From Pseudovibrio ascidiaceicola (lineage in GTDB: Bacteria > Pseudomonadota > Alphaproteobacteria > Rhizobiales > Stappiaceae): 64,000 bases of DNA. The stretch covers positions 224,258 through 288,257 of the forward strand of contig NZ_FOSK01000007.1 in assembly GCF_900114245.1 (NCBI RefSeq). The letters are read 5' to 3'. Positions 36,789 through 45,372 of the stretch are shown one piece after another. The translations under genes were made by a program, and so were the position numbers. Every line of letters starts with the position of its first letter. Position 1 is the stretch's first letter. The notes under the pieces were generated by a model, which was not told where the DNA came from, made no database searches, and was given only the letters and a program-made list of their open reading frames with translations.

Positions 36789-37688
36789 TCAGCTCCTCTT
36801 CAGCTTAGGATCAAGAGCATCACGCAGACCATCACCGATCAAGTTGATTGCCAGCACAGTGGACAAGATTGCAACACCTGGGAAGGTGACAACCCACGGA
36901 GCACGCAGGATGAACTCGCGGGATTCAGCAAGCATCGTGCCCCACTCCGGCTGAGGTGGTTGAGCACCCATGCCGAGGAAGCCCAGAGCTGCTGCATCAA
37001 GGATCGCAGTGGAGAAGGAAAGCGCTGCCTGAACGATAAGTGGAGCCATACAGTTTGGCAGCACAGTCACGAACATCAAACGCAGAGTACCAACACCGGA
37101 CACGCGCGCGGCCATCACATACTCGCGGCTCATTTCGGACATCACTGATGCTCGGGTGAGACGCACATAGTATGGCTGCTGCACAATCGCGATCGCGATC
37201 ATCGCATTAAGGAGCGATGGGCCGAGAATAGCAACAAGCACCAGAGCGAGCAGCAAGGACGGGAATGCCAGGATGATGTCCATGACACGCATGATGATGG
37301 TATCAACCCAACCACCAAACGTACCGGCCACCAGACCGAGACACACGCCAACAACAAGTGCAACAGATACAACCACCACACCAATGAAGAGCGAGAACTG
37401 GCTGCCGTAAATCAGGCGAGACAGCAGGTCACGACCTACAGCGTCTGTACCAAGAACGTAAGACCAGCTTCCACCTTCCTGCCATGCAGGCGGCAGAAGT
37501 AGTGCATCGCGGTACTGCTCAATTGGGGAATGAGGTGCAATAAATGCTGCGCCCAGAGCAATAACAACAAGCGTCAGAAAGAAGATCAGACCCGCAACAG
37601 CCCCTTTGTTGGTGCGGAAATGTCTCCAGAAATTGACGATAAGTTCAAACCGGGTATCCGGTCCGGAATTTTGTGTCACGTCAGCCAT
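36789..37688 (-). CDS. dppC: Dipeptide ABC transporter permease DppC
   Basis: A 299-residue inner-membrane permease with an N-terminal cytoplasmic segment, then a hydrophobic helix (GAVAGLIFFLTLVVIALGAAF). The coupling (EAA) loop is SREYVMAARVSGVGTLRLMFVTVLPN. It pairs with DppB to form the pore. It starts three bases after dppB stops. Confidence 0.94.
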   Translation of the reverse strand: MADVTQNSGPDTRFELIVNFWRHFRTNKGAVAGLIFFLTLVVIALGAAFIAPHSPIEQYRDALLLPPAWQEGGSWSYVLGTDAVGRDLLSRLIYGSQFSLFIGVVVVSVALVVGVCLGLVAGTFGGWVDTIIMRVMDIILAFPSLLLALVLVAILGPSLLNAMIAIAIVQQPYYVRLTRASVMSEMSREYVMAARVSGVGTLRLMFVTVLPNCMAPLIVQAALSFSTAILDAAALGFLGMGAQPPQPEWGTMLAESREFILRAPWVVTFPGVAILSTVLAINLIGDGLRDALDPKLKRS

Positions 37689-37691
37689 GAT

Positions 37692-38702
37692 TTACTCCGT
37701 ATGCCGAATTTTCGGATTAACCAGACCGTACATCAGGTCTACAATCAGGTTCACGATCATGACGATTGCAGCAATCATCAAAAGACCGCCCTGCACGACC
37801 GGATAGTCACGACGGAAAATACTATCAACCATCCACTTGCCGATTCCCGGCCAGGAGAAGATGCTCTCCGTCAGGATTGCGCCGCCAAACAGCACGCCGA
37901 TCTGCAAGCCGATGATGGTGATGACCGGAATAAGCGCATTACGCAGAGCGTGAATGCCGACCACACGGAAATTGGAGAGGCCCTTTGCACGTGCAGTACG
38001 CACATAATCTTCATCCAGAACTTCCAACATGGCAGAGCGCGTCTGACGCGCAATAACTGCCAGTGGAATAGTGCCCAGAACGATGGTTGGGAGAATCAGA
38101 TGGCTTACAGCCGAGGTAAATGCACCTGGCTCATCTGAGAGCAGAGTGTCGATCAACATGAAGCCTGTGACAGGCTCAATCCAGTACAACAGAGAGATAC
38201 GACCTGAAACAGGTGTCCACCCCAAAATGCCGGAGAAGAAGATGATCAGCAGCAGGCCCCACCAGAAGATTGGCATGGAATAACCGGCCAACGCTGTTGT
38301 CATAACAGTGTGGTCCAGTGCCTTACCGCGCTTTACAGCTGCGATAATACCAGCAGGTAGCCCCACGACGATTGCAAACAGAATTGCACAGAGGCCAAGC
38401 TCTACCGTTGCCGGGAAGAGCGTCATAAACTCCTGAAGAACAGGCTGTTTTGTGACAATAGATACGCCAAGATCGCCTTGAACCAAATTGCCCAAGTACG
38501 TGAAATACTGTTGCCAGATCGGTTCATTGTAGCCGAACTGCACCATAAGCTCTTGATAGCGCTCAGGGCTCACACCGCGTTCGCCAGCCAAAAGCAGAAT
38601 TGGATCGCCTGGCAGCAGGCGAATGAAGAAGAACGAGGTCAGAGTAACCCCGATAAAGGTCGGGATGAGCAAACCCAGTTTTTTTAATATGAGACGAAGC
38701 AT
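37692..38702 (-). CDS. dppB: Dipeptide ABC transporter permease DppB
   Basis: A 336-residue permease of the DppB/OppB type, with the N-terminal helix and conserved FIRLLPGDPILLL segment. The EAA loop is DYVRTARAKGLSNFRVVGIHALRNALIPV. First gene of dppBCDF, 127 bases after the upstream dppA-like gene and behind a terminator that should lower expression of the transporter relative to its binding protein. Confidence 0.94.
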   Translation of the reverse strand: MLRLILKKLGLLIPTFIGVTLTSFFFIRLLPGDPILLLAGERGVSPERYQELMVQFGYNEPIWQQYFTYLGNLVQGDLGVSIVTKQPVLQEFMTLFPATVELGLCAILFAIVVGLPAGIIAAVKRGKALDHTVMTTALAGYSMPIFWWGLLLIIFFSGILGWTPVSGRISLLYWIEPVTGFMLIDTLLSDEPGAFTSAVSHLILPTIVLGTIPLAVIARQTRSAMLEVLDEDYVRTARAKGLSNFRVVGIHALRNALIPVITIIGLQIGVLFGGAILTESIFSWPGIGKWMVDSIFRRDYPVVQGGLLMIAAIVMIVNLIVDLMYGLVNPKIRHTE

Positions 38703-38772
38703 ACTTCAGTCACACCAATCAGAGGATTGTTTATCCGCAAGCCACCACTTGCGGTATGGAAGACTTTTCCAA

Positions 38773-38805
38773 AAAAGTATCCCGGCGAATACATCGCCGG
38801 GATAC
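38773..38805 (-). terminator. Hairpin terminator between dppA and dppB
   Basis: A perfect 12-bp stem (GTATCCCGGCGA/TCGCCGGGATAC) with a 5-base loop is followed on the minus strand by six T. Such intra-operon terminators allow more binding protein than permease. Confidence 0.88.
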
Positions 38806-38829
38806 AAATTGTCCAGCGGAAAATTATTT

Positions 38830-40431
38830 CTACTTCAGATCTACGCCATAGAAGTAATGGCCACCAAACGGATCAATCTTGTAGTTTTCAACACGAACAC
38901 TGATCGGCTCAGAGACAAGAGAGTGCGCAATAGTTGCCCAAGGCGCCTCACGTTTGAATACTACCTGAGCTTCCTCATAAAGTCTTGTGCGTTCATCTAC
39001 GTCAGATACCTGTTTCGCTTGTACAACAAGATCATTAAATTCATCATTACACCACTGTGCACGGTTGGAGCCGCCCACTGCATCGCAAGACATCAGCACT
39101 GCAAGGAAGTTGTCCGGGTCACCATTGTCACCAGTCCAACCCAGCAGAACTGCGCCGTCACGATTGATGTCAGAAGAACGTTTAAGGTACTCACCCCACT
39201 CGTAGCTGACGATCTCGACTTTAACACCGATTTTCGCGAAGTCAGCCTGAAGGATTTCAGCCATACGACGCGCATTCGGGTTGTATGGACGCTGTACAGG
39301 CATCGCCCAGATCTTCATTGTCAGATCTTTAACGCCTTCAGCTTCCAAAGCCGCTTTTGCTGCTGCCGGATCATATGGGTCATCAACGATTTCGTTGTTG
39401 TAAGACCACATTGTTGGCGGGATCGGGTTTTTCGCGATCTGGCCTACACCCTGGAACACTGCATCCAGAATTGCCTGCTTGTTGATAGCCATGTTCAGCG
39501 CTTTACGCACTTTTGGATTATCAAACGGTGCCTGCTGGGTGTTGTAGGCCATGTAGCCAACATTCAGACCTTCTTGCTGCAGAAGGGTGATGTTTGGATC
39601 TTTGGACATTGCATCCAGATCAGCCGGGTTTGGATATGCCATAACCTGACATTCACCTGCAGCGAGCTTCTGATAGCGCACAGATGCATCTGGCGTAATT
39701 GCAAAGACCAGATTGTCGAGCGGCGCTTTGCCATTCCAGTAATCAGGGTTTGCTTTATAGCGGATCAGAGCGTCTTTCTGGTAGCCAACAAGCTGGAAAG
39801 GACCGGTGCCAACTGGCTTCTGATCAAACGTGTCCTTGCTGTTCACCATTGCGTCTGCGTACTCAGCTGACTGGATGGACGCGAAGTCCATTGCCAGGTT
39901 CGCAATCATTGGTGCTTCTGGACGGGTCAGCTTGAACTTGACGGTGTAGTCGTCAATCTTTTCAATGCTGTCGATCAGGTCTGGCATGTCCATGGCGTTA
40001 AAGTACTCGTAGGTACCGCCAGACACGTCATGATATGGGTTTTCTTTGTTGCCCTGACGGTCGAATGAGAAGATCACGTCATCAGCATTAAAATCACGGG
40101 TTGGTGTGAACCACTTTGTGTCGTGGAACTTTACACCCTTGCGAAGGTGGAAGGTGTATTCCTTGCCATCCTCAGAGATTTCCCAGCTTTCAGCCAGTGC
40201 CGGAGCAACTTCGGTTGTGCCAGGCTTGAACTCCACCAGCTTGTTGTAGATCTGACGCGAGCTTGCATCAAATGTGGTGCCTGCGGTGTACAGTGACGGT
40301 GTAAAGCCTTCCGGAGAACCTTCAGAACAGTACACGAGAGTCTTTGCCATTACAGGGCCAGCTACTACTGCTGCTGCAAACAGGCTACCACCAAGCAAGA
40401 GGCTTTTTTTCAAGGACATTGGTATTCTCAT
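38830..40431 (-). CDS. dppA: Periplasmic peptide-binding protein, paralogue 1 (DppA-like)
   Basis: Family 5 solute-binding protein of 533 residues with a signal peptide (SLKKSLLLGGSLFAAAVVAGP) cleaved near VMAK, then TLVYCSEGSPEGFTPSLYTAGT. It lies directly upstream of dppBCDF in the classical dppA position. The paralogue at 33108 follows dppF. Starts at 40431 (ATG) or 40419 (ATG, MSLKKS) are both possible. The paralogues differ mainly in scattered residues rather than in blocks, so ligand specificity could differ modestly. Confidence 0.92.
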   Translation of the reverse strand: MRIPMSLKKSLLLGGSLFAAAVVAGPVMAKTLVYCSEGSPEGFTPSLYTAGTTFDASSRQIYNKLVEFKPGTTEVAPALAESWEISEDGKEYTFHLRKGVKFHDTKWFTPTRDFNADDVIFSFDRQGNKENPYHDVSGGTYEYFNAMDMPDLIDSIEKIDDYTVKFKLTRPEAPMIANLAMDFASIQSAEYADAMVNSKDTFDQKPVGTGPFQLVGYQKDALIRYKANPDYWNGKAPLDNLVFAITPDASVRYQKLAAGECQVMAYPNPADLDAMSKDPNITLLQQEGLNVGYMAYNTQQAPFDNPKVRKALNMAINKQAILDAVFQGVGQIAKNPIPPTMWSYNNEIVDDPYDPAAAKAALEAEGVKDLTMKIWAMPVQRPYNPNARRMAEILQADFAKIGVKVEIVSYEWGEYLKRSSDINRDGAVLLGWTGDNGDPDNFLAVLMSCDAVGGSNRAQWCNDEFNDLVVQAKQVSDVDERTRLYEEAQVVFKREAPWATIAHSLVSEPISVRVENYKIDPFGGHYFYGVDLK

Positions 40432-41004
40432 TCCGTTTTATTGCTTGTTCCAGTTGTTCTTCAACACTGCTTATTGCTGCAGTTTATTCAGGGATTTTGG
40501 CTTTGAGAGACTATTCCGGCAGCGGACAGATAGAAGGCCGTCTTCTCCACATGAAGTTGCACGACGCAGTTTTCCAGCGCGATACATTCTTCAGGTCTTT
40601 CAATTTCGGCTTGCACGTAATTCCGCGACGAGATTACCCACTCATAGCTCAAACCAAATCAACGACATCACACAATCATATGCGATTAATTCTTCGATGA
40701 CTAATTTTAGAACATTAAGTTTCGTTTCTGACTTCGGAAATAATTAAAAATTTCAGAAGCACTGTCTAATCGGTACGACTACCTAGAACTGCATCCTCAG
40801 GTTGTTTTATTCCTTCTTACTTACCTGAAATTACATAGGTATTCTTACCACATATTTGCGGTATCGTAATTATACTTTAGAATCGAACTTGATTATTTAA
40901 ACAGTTTTTACACAATACTATCAGGAGCTTATGCGGGTTCGGGCCTGCAGACACGCGTATTGCGTGTCACACAAGCCTGTTATCCGTTTGGTTTTGGAGT
41001 AATT
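40432..41004. other. 573-base intergenic region upstream of dppA
   Basis: No gene is supported here. The region is AT-rich between about 40660 and 40920, which suits a promoter for the minus-strand dpp operon. A 7-bp hairpin GACACGC/GCGTGTC (40950-40968) lies downstream of the MerR gene and may be its 3' end. Confidence 0.45.
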
Positions 41005-41448
41005 TTATTCTTCAGCAAGCTTAGCCATACACTCGTCATGTATGGACTGAATTTCTGAGATCGTGACTTCCAGCGCTTCTTTTCTGGCGCTCAGCTCTTT
41101 CAACACTTCCCCGGTTCGAGACCCAAGGTACTCAAGCTGCTGGCGGTGCCCTTCCCCGTGCTGACCATAAAGGTCCAGGAAGTGTTTGATCTCGGAAAGA
41201 GAGGAACCAATCGCCTTACCGCGCAAAATCAACGCCAGGCGCGCTCTGTCTTTGCGGTTATAGATCCGCACACCATTGACGCGCTGCGGAGAGATCAGAC
41301 CTTTACTCTCATAAAACCTGATGGATCGGGTAGAAATCTCATACTCTTCGGCCAGATCACCAATTCCAAAAAGTTCCTGATCGGCGTGACCAGTTTCTTT
41401 TTCCGCTTCCTCGAGAGGGTTCAGCGTTTCTTCTCTTCTCTCAGACAT
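41005..41448 (-). CDS. MerR-family transcriptional regulator
   Basis: A 147-residue regulator with an N-terminal winged helix (FGIGDLAEEYEISTRSIRFYESKGLISPQR, then GVRIYNRKDRARLALILRG) and a dimerisation coiled coil. The only cysteine is near the C-terminus, so metal sensing of the MerR or CueR type is unlikely. The helix I pattern and loop (FLDLYG) resemble the LiuR-like group that controls branched-chain or fatty acid catabolism in proteobacteria, a tentative match. It probably binds the dyads directly upstream. Confidence 0.85.
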   Translation of the reverse strand: MSERREETLNPLEEAEKETGHADQELFGIGDLAEEYEISTRSIRFYESKGLISPQRVNGVRIYNRKDRARLALILRGKAIGSSLSEIKHFLDLYGQHGEGHRQQLEYLGSRTGEVLKELSARKEALEVTISEIQSIHDECMAKLAEE

Positions 41449-41476
41449 GCATCCCCCTACATCGAAGAACTTGATT

Positions 41477-41519
41477 GACGTTACCTAACGTCGCCGTAAA
41501 GCATTACCATAACGGCGAC
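41477..41519 (-). promoter_or_regulatory. Two overlapping dyads upstream of the MerR gene (putative operators)
   Basis: GACGTTA-CC-TAACGTC (41477-41492) is a perfect 7+2+7 dyad. GTCGCCGT (41490-41497) and ACGGCGAC (41512-41519) form a second 8-bp inverted repeat. They lie 29-71 bases before the MerR ATG, where an autoregulator would bind. Confidence 0.55.
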
Positions 41520-41899
41520 ACTATATCACCAAATTGTCATTGCGTTTACGGCTTCTCGTTTTCTTCCTAATCTTTACCTATAGGATAACCATCAGAAATC
41601 AACACAAATTGCAATTAGCCAGATAGGTAATATTGCGAGATATCGATAGCGCCTTGTAAAAAAGAACGGGATAAACCCACAAGAGATGCTATAGAACGTC
41701 CTTTTCCTGCGTGTTTTTGAATTTTAATTGCGCTGCCGCATTCGCCAGGCTTGACAAGTTTGAGGTTTTGGAAGACCCCTGCCCCTACGACGCCTACTGA
41801 AGCAACTTGCCTTTGGCTTAGGCCATTTCAGTTATTTGTATGCATATCCTCTTTCGTGAACCGGATGGCTCTCTAAGGGGATACGCTCTAGGATAAGTT
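41520..41899. other. Intergenic region between the MerR and slyX genes
   Basis: About 380 bases with no supported gene. It carries the divergent promoters of the MerR gene and slyX, but I could not single out convincing boxes. Confidence 0.4.
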
Positions 41900-42112
41900 A
41901 TGAGTAAGAGCCTTGAGGAACGGGTCGACGAACTGGAGATGCACATCGCACACCAGAACGAAACGATCGAAACGCTCAATGATGTGGTCTCCAATCAGGC
42001 ACAGGTTCTCGACCGACTCGTCTCAGCAATGGGACAGATGAAGGATCACCTGCTTGATATTCAGGATCTGGTTGAACAAACACCTGCAAACCAGAAACCT
42101 CCACATTACTGA
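41900..42112 (+). CDS. slyX: SlyX family protein
   Basis: A 70-residue coiled-coil protein (LEERVDELEMHIAHQNETIETLNDVV...) ending in PPHY, the hallmark C-terminus of SlyX. Function is unknown in any organism. AGGA lies upstream of the ATG, and a terminator follows. Transcribed alone. Confidence 0.88.
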   Translation: MSKSLEERVDELEMHIAHQNETIETLNDVVSNQAQVLDRLVSAMGQMKDHLLDIQDLVEQTPANQKPPHY

Positions 42113-42210
42113 GCAAACAGGCCTTTCCTATACTAAGAGGAAACTATTTTCCTGCTGTACATCAGCAAAGATAGGTATACTCAGGTAAGGGGAAACCTGA
42201 TATTAAGAGA

Positions 42211-42248
42211 TGACAGGTCTGCTGTGCTTGAACGCAGGCCCTTTTTTC
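42211..42248 (+). terminator. Terminator downstream of slyX
   Basis: GGTCTGC/GCAGGCC (one U-G) with an 11-base loop is followed by six T. Confidence 0.75.
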
Positions 42249-42375
42249 GTGGATCACTCAACGTTACGAGAGTGAAAAATACAATTTTCTGTTCCGCCGC
42301 CTATAAGGGCTGCCACTGCTGTCCTTTTTTGAACAGCACCTGAGAACAAAAAAGCCTGGATGAGAAAGAAACCCA

Positions 42376-43056
42376 ATGGCTATTGAGCAGATACTGGCGA
42401 CCCATAAAAAGGAGAGCCTTGCCGATAAAGCTTATCGTCTGATTGAAGAGCTGATCGTCAACCTTGACCTTGCGCCTGGCATGGCGCTGACCGAAGGTGA
42501 CCTTTGCGAACGGACCGGCATCGGCCGGACCCCAGTGCGCGAGGCCATCAAGCGCCTTTCAACCGAAGGGCTGATTGTTATTCGCCCACGCAAAGGCCTG
42601 TTCGTTTCAGAGATTGAGACTTCCGAGTACGTTCTGGTTCTGGAAACCAGAAAGCCTTTGGAGCAACTTCTCGTTGCTTCCGCCGTTAAGCGTGCGACTG
42701 CAGAAGAGCGCGAAGCTTTGCACCAGTGCGCAGAAGAAATCCTCGCACAAGCCCGTGCAGGCGATGTAAAGGGCTACCTGCGTGCAGATAAGGTTTTTGA
42801 TGAGGTGCTTTGTGCAGTCTCTCGGAACCCGTTCACAGCCCGTGCAGTGGCACCACTGCAGACTATGAGCCGCCGGGCCTGGAGTGCGTTCCGCGGCGCT
42901 GAGAAACTCGAAGATTCTGCCATTCGCCACCATAAGCTTGCTGAAGCTTTGGCAAACAATGATGCAGAGAAGGCGGAAGCCGCAGCTGTCGAGATGATGG
43001 ATCATCTGACCAACTTTGCAGTCAAGCAGGCTGAAAAGGCTGGCGACAACGTCTGA
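42376..43056 (+). CDS. GntR-family regulator, FCD (FadR) subgroup
   Basis: A 226-residue regulator. The N-terminal winged helix contains LTEGDLCERTGIGRTPVREAIKRLSTEGL, followed by the wing VIRPRKGLFVSEI. The C-terminal half is an all-helical FCD domain, with RHHKLAEALANNDAEKAEAAAVEMMDHL near the end carrying a possible metal-binding His. Such regulators usually respond to small organic acids. No catabolic genes adjoin it, so the target is unknown. Confidence 0.9.
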   Translation: MAIEQILATHKKESLADKAYRLIEELIVNLDLAPGMALTEGDLCERTGIGRTPVREAIKRLSTEGLIVIRPRKGLFVSEIETSEYVLVLETRKPLEQLLVASAVKRATAEEREALHQCAEEILAQARAGDVKGYLRADKVFDEVLCAVSRNPFTARAVAPLQTMSRRAWSAFRGAEKLEDSAIRHHKLAEALANNDAEKAEAAAVEMMDHLTNFAVKQAEKAGDNV

Positions 43057-43080
43057 ACTCAGACATCGCAATCAATAAGC

Positions 43081-43110
43081 AAAAAGCGGAGCCTGTGCTC
43101 CGCTTTTTTA
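43081..43110. terminator. Bidirectional terminator at the end of the flagellar cluster
   Basis: AGCGGAGC/GCTCCGCT with a 4-base loop is flanked by A runs on the left and six T on the right. It serves the GntR gene and the last gene of the flagellar cluster. Confidence 0.88.
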
Positions 43111-43443
43111 TTGCTCAGTCTTTGGCATTTTGAAGGTATCAATCCGGGCGTTACGCCCGCTTGCCCCAAGTAGAACCAAGTATGGGTGATCTGGTTGAAT
43201 TACCGGACGCTTTGCACCGTAAATGCCTGAGAGTCGCAAGCGCACCTCACCATGAGGTGTCATTCCTGTAACCATCCCCGCAGACATCTGAGTGAGCTTA
43301 ATAGGGGCGTAAAGGATCTCGTAGGAGGGAGGAGCAGCTCCAGGTCTCATGACGACCACAGAGTTTGCTCTGATATCACGTCCCTCGTCCTGTACATCGA
43401 CTACGCCAACGGCTCGGTGCAAAATTTTATACTGGCAATTCAT
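43108..43443 (-). CDS. Uncharacterised 111-residue protein at the end of the flagellar operon
   Basis: No family recognised. It lacks a signal peptide and reads as a compact beta-rich domain (NSVVVMRPGAAPPSYEILYAPIK, HGEVRLRLSGIYGAKRPVIQ). It lies 25 bases after the FliL-like gene on the same strand and stops at the bidirectional terminator, which makes it the last gene of the flagellar operon. The ribosome-binding site is weak. Genomic position suggests a motility role, but nothing in the sequence shows it. Confidence 0.6.
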   Translation of the reverse strand: MNCQYKILHRAVGVVDVQDEGRDIRANSVVVMRPGAAPPSYEILYAPIKLTQMSAGMVTGMTPHGEVRLRLSGIYGAKRPVIQPDHPYLVLLGASGRNARIDTFKMPKTEQ

Positions 43444-43468
43444 CTAGATAATCATCGTCGTCGATACA

Positions 43469-43960
43469 TTATGAAGCCGCGGCCTGTTTGGCAGCATTTT
43501 CAACAATGTTGTCCTTCAAACTCGCAGGCACATGGAATGTAAAGTCCTGAATGAGGACGTCCTGCACGATATCTGTCGCGAAGCGTTCGTTGACGCGGTC
43601 ACGGACCTCGTCAGTCAACTCCTTCAGGTCAGATTTTTTCAGCTGGGCGAACTCTTTGTCGGCCTTGCTGTAAATGATACGGAAAGCTTCATCGACGATG
43701 AACGCATGAGGTGGAACCGCCAGTTTTGCAAGCAATTCACTATCAACCGTGAACACAAACTGCGCTACAATATAACCGTGGATCTGGCCATCTTCGAGCA
43801 CCGGAACGTTGATGGTCGGTGTGCTCTGATAGTCCAAGCCTTCCAAATGCGCATTCTTCTGCAGCATCGGGTCAAAATCGGTCTTGTACAGAGCTGTAAA
43901 ATAAGCTGCGCCGACTGTGACGAGACAGATCCAAACTCCGGTTACGAGAACTTTCAACAT
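43469..43960 (-). CDS. FliL-like membrane protein (tentative)
   Basis: A 163-residue protein with one N-terminal membrane helix (VLVTGVWICLVTVGAAYFTALY) and a periplasmic domain. The end (LKELTDEVRDRVNERFATDIVQDVLIQDFTFHVP) resembles the C-terminal segment of FliL, which supports stators around the MS ring. Similarity is by pattern only, and Rhizobiales have a separate FliL elsewhere, so this may be a paralogue. It starts seven bases before the preceding gene's stop region and is clearly co-transcribed with it. Confidence 0.6.
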   Translation of the reverse strand: MLKVLVTGVWICLVTVGAAYFTALYKTDFDPMLQKNAHLEGLDYQSTPTINVPVLEDGQIHGYIVAQFVFTVDSELLAKLAVPPHAFIVDEAFRIIYSKADKEFAQLKKSDLKELTDEVRDRVNERFATDIVQDVLIQDFTFHVPASLKDNIVENAAKQAAAS

Positions 43961-43966
43961 ACGTTT

Positions 43967-44419
43967 TTACCAGCTTCCAACCAAAGATTCATAGGTGCCA
44001 TCAGAGTCATGATCCTTCATCACCTGAGACAGGAGACCAGACACTTCCTTGACAGCATTGAGCTGGGTCGACAGCAGCTTCATATTAACTGCGAGCTTTT
44101 CCTGAAGTTCCTGAAGCCGGACAACGATCTCGCTTGGCAAGTTTTCAGGACCAACTGCCTTGCCTGCCATATCAAGATCAAGCATCGCACGGCCTTTGAG
44201 ATAGGCGCTCTCTTCCAGATCAATATCACCTTTACCGACCAGAGCTTCATTCTCGGTCGATAGCAGCTTGTCTACGCGCCCAATACTTTTAGAAAGAGCA
44301 ATGTAGTCTTCCGGCAAGATGTAAGCGTCGGTGTCATCAAGCTGCCCAGTGTCCTGAACCACTGGTTTTTCCTCATGGGGAACCAGTTCCTTGTGCTCAC
44401 TGTCGATCATCTCAGACAT
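43967..44419 (-). CDS. FlgN-like flagellar chaperone candidate
   Basis: A 150-residue helical protein without signal peptide or membrane segment. Its pattern (RVDKLLSTENEALVGKGDID, then LPSEIVVRLQELQEKLAVNMKLL, then DGTYESLVGSW) is that expected of FlgN-type chaperones, which hold hook-associated proteins FlgK and FlgL before export. FlgK and FlgL are encoded 6 kb upstream in the same cluster. It abuts the FlgJ-like gene by one base. The assignment is inference from length, helix pattern and context. Confidence 0.5.
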   Translation of the reverse strand: MSEMIDSEHKELVPHEEKPVVQDTGQLDDTDAYILPEDYIALSKSIGRVDKLLSTENEALVGKGDIDLEESAYLKGRAMLDLDMAGKAVGPENLPSEIVVRLQELQEKLAVNMKLLSTQLNAVKEVSGLLSQVMKDHDSDGTYESLVGSW

Positions 44420-44902
44420 TTATGCCTCTTGCTTTGGGAGAGTTGGACGAATGGTATCTGGCAGGAGCATTTCTGCCAGACCAAGAGACCCTGTTTTAGC
44501 GAGTTGGTTTGCGAGCTGCTCCGCCATCAAGCCTTTCCACATGGTGCCTGCAGTCCCGCCGCCATAGACGTTTTCAGTCTCCTTAGGCAGCATAGATTTC
44601 ACGAAGGTCTGCAAGACAGCACTTTCCAGCTTCTCACCAAGATCAGCTGTCTCAAGCTTTTTGGAGTAGCGGTTGGCCATTGACTTTAAGCTCTCAACGC
44701 CCTCCTGCCCTCTTGCCTGAGCTGTGTCAGCTTCCGCCATAAATCTGGAGAAGCTGCTTGAGGCCCATGATGGCTCAGAAACGGGCAAATCCTTTGAAAC
44801 AACGGCGGGAGCCTTAAGAGAGCGTGTGGCAGCTCTGACCTCAAAAGGGTCTGCTTGATTTATTACGTCCAGAACAAGATCGCTGACAGGCTGAATGGCC
44901 AT
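44420..44902 (-). CDS. FlgJ-like rod-binding protein
   Basis: A 160-residue protein resembling the N-terminal rod-binding domain of FlgJ: LESAVLQTFVKSMLPKETENVYGGGTAG, followed by WKGLMAEQLANQLAKTG. It lacks the muramidase domain of enterobacterial FlgJ, as is usual in Rhizobiales, so cell-wall cleavage must come from another enzyme; the lytic transglycosylase at 53840 is a candidate. GGGAG lies 6 bases before the ATG at 44902. The GTG at 44914 is part of that ribosome-binding region. Confidence 0.78.
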   Translation of the reverse strand: MAIQPVSDLVLDVINQADPFEVRAATRSLKAPAVVSKDLPVSEPSWASSSFSRFMAEADTAQARGQEGVESLKSMANRYSKKLETADLGEKLESAVLQTFVKSMLPKETENVYGGGTAGTMWKGLMAEQLANQLAKTGSLGLAEMLLPDTIRPTLPKQEA

Positions 44903-44963
44903 GAGCACTCCCACTAGTCAAAAGAAGGGCATTTATAATTGGAAAGACCCTAATTTCTCAGAC

Positions 44964-45368
44964 TTATCTGGACCTGACCTTCTTAGGTACTGCCTGCAGC
45001 TCTGCGATTTCCTGAAGCTGCTTTTTCTCTTCGGTCCGGTGATAAGACACCAGAGCTTTGCCATGATGCTTTTCAGTCATGGAAGTCTGCCTCTTCTGGT
45101 CAAGCAACTTGCTGAGCAACTCGCCCTTATGCTTTTCCTTCAGAGACTTGTTTCGATTGTTGGTATCCAGACGCCTTGAGATCGCCCGGTTCATCACTTC
45201 TCGTAATTCCCCTTCATGACGTCCCCAGTGGCTGACCAACTCCTCGCTCTCTTCGTCGCAACGCTGAATCTCACTTTCAAGAACCGCGATGTCATATTTG
45301 ATCATCTGCTCTTTTTGTTCCTGAACCTTCATAATGCGCCGGAGGCGTGTGACACGTGCTTTATCCAT
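44964..45368 (-). CDS. FliJ-like coiled-coil export protein
   Basis: A 134-residue, highly charged, almost fully helical protein (MDKARVTRLRRIMKVQEQKEQ...). This is the composition of FliJ, the central stalk of the flagellar export ATPase. Family members are too diverged for a firm motif. The ATG at 45368 lies four bases after the fliR stop, so translation is coupled; the longer frame from 45407 would overlap fliR. FliI is not in the window. Confidence 0.6.
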   Translation of the reverse strand: MDKARVTRLRRIMKVQEQKEQMIKYDIAVLESEIQRCDEESEELVSHWGRHEGELREVMNRAISRRLDTNNRNKSLKEKHKGELLSKLLDQKRQTSMTEKHHGKALVSYHRTEEKKQLQEIAELQAVPKKVRSR

Positions 45369-45372
45369 GGCT

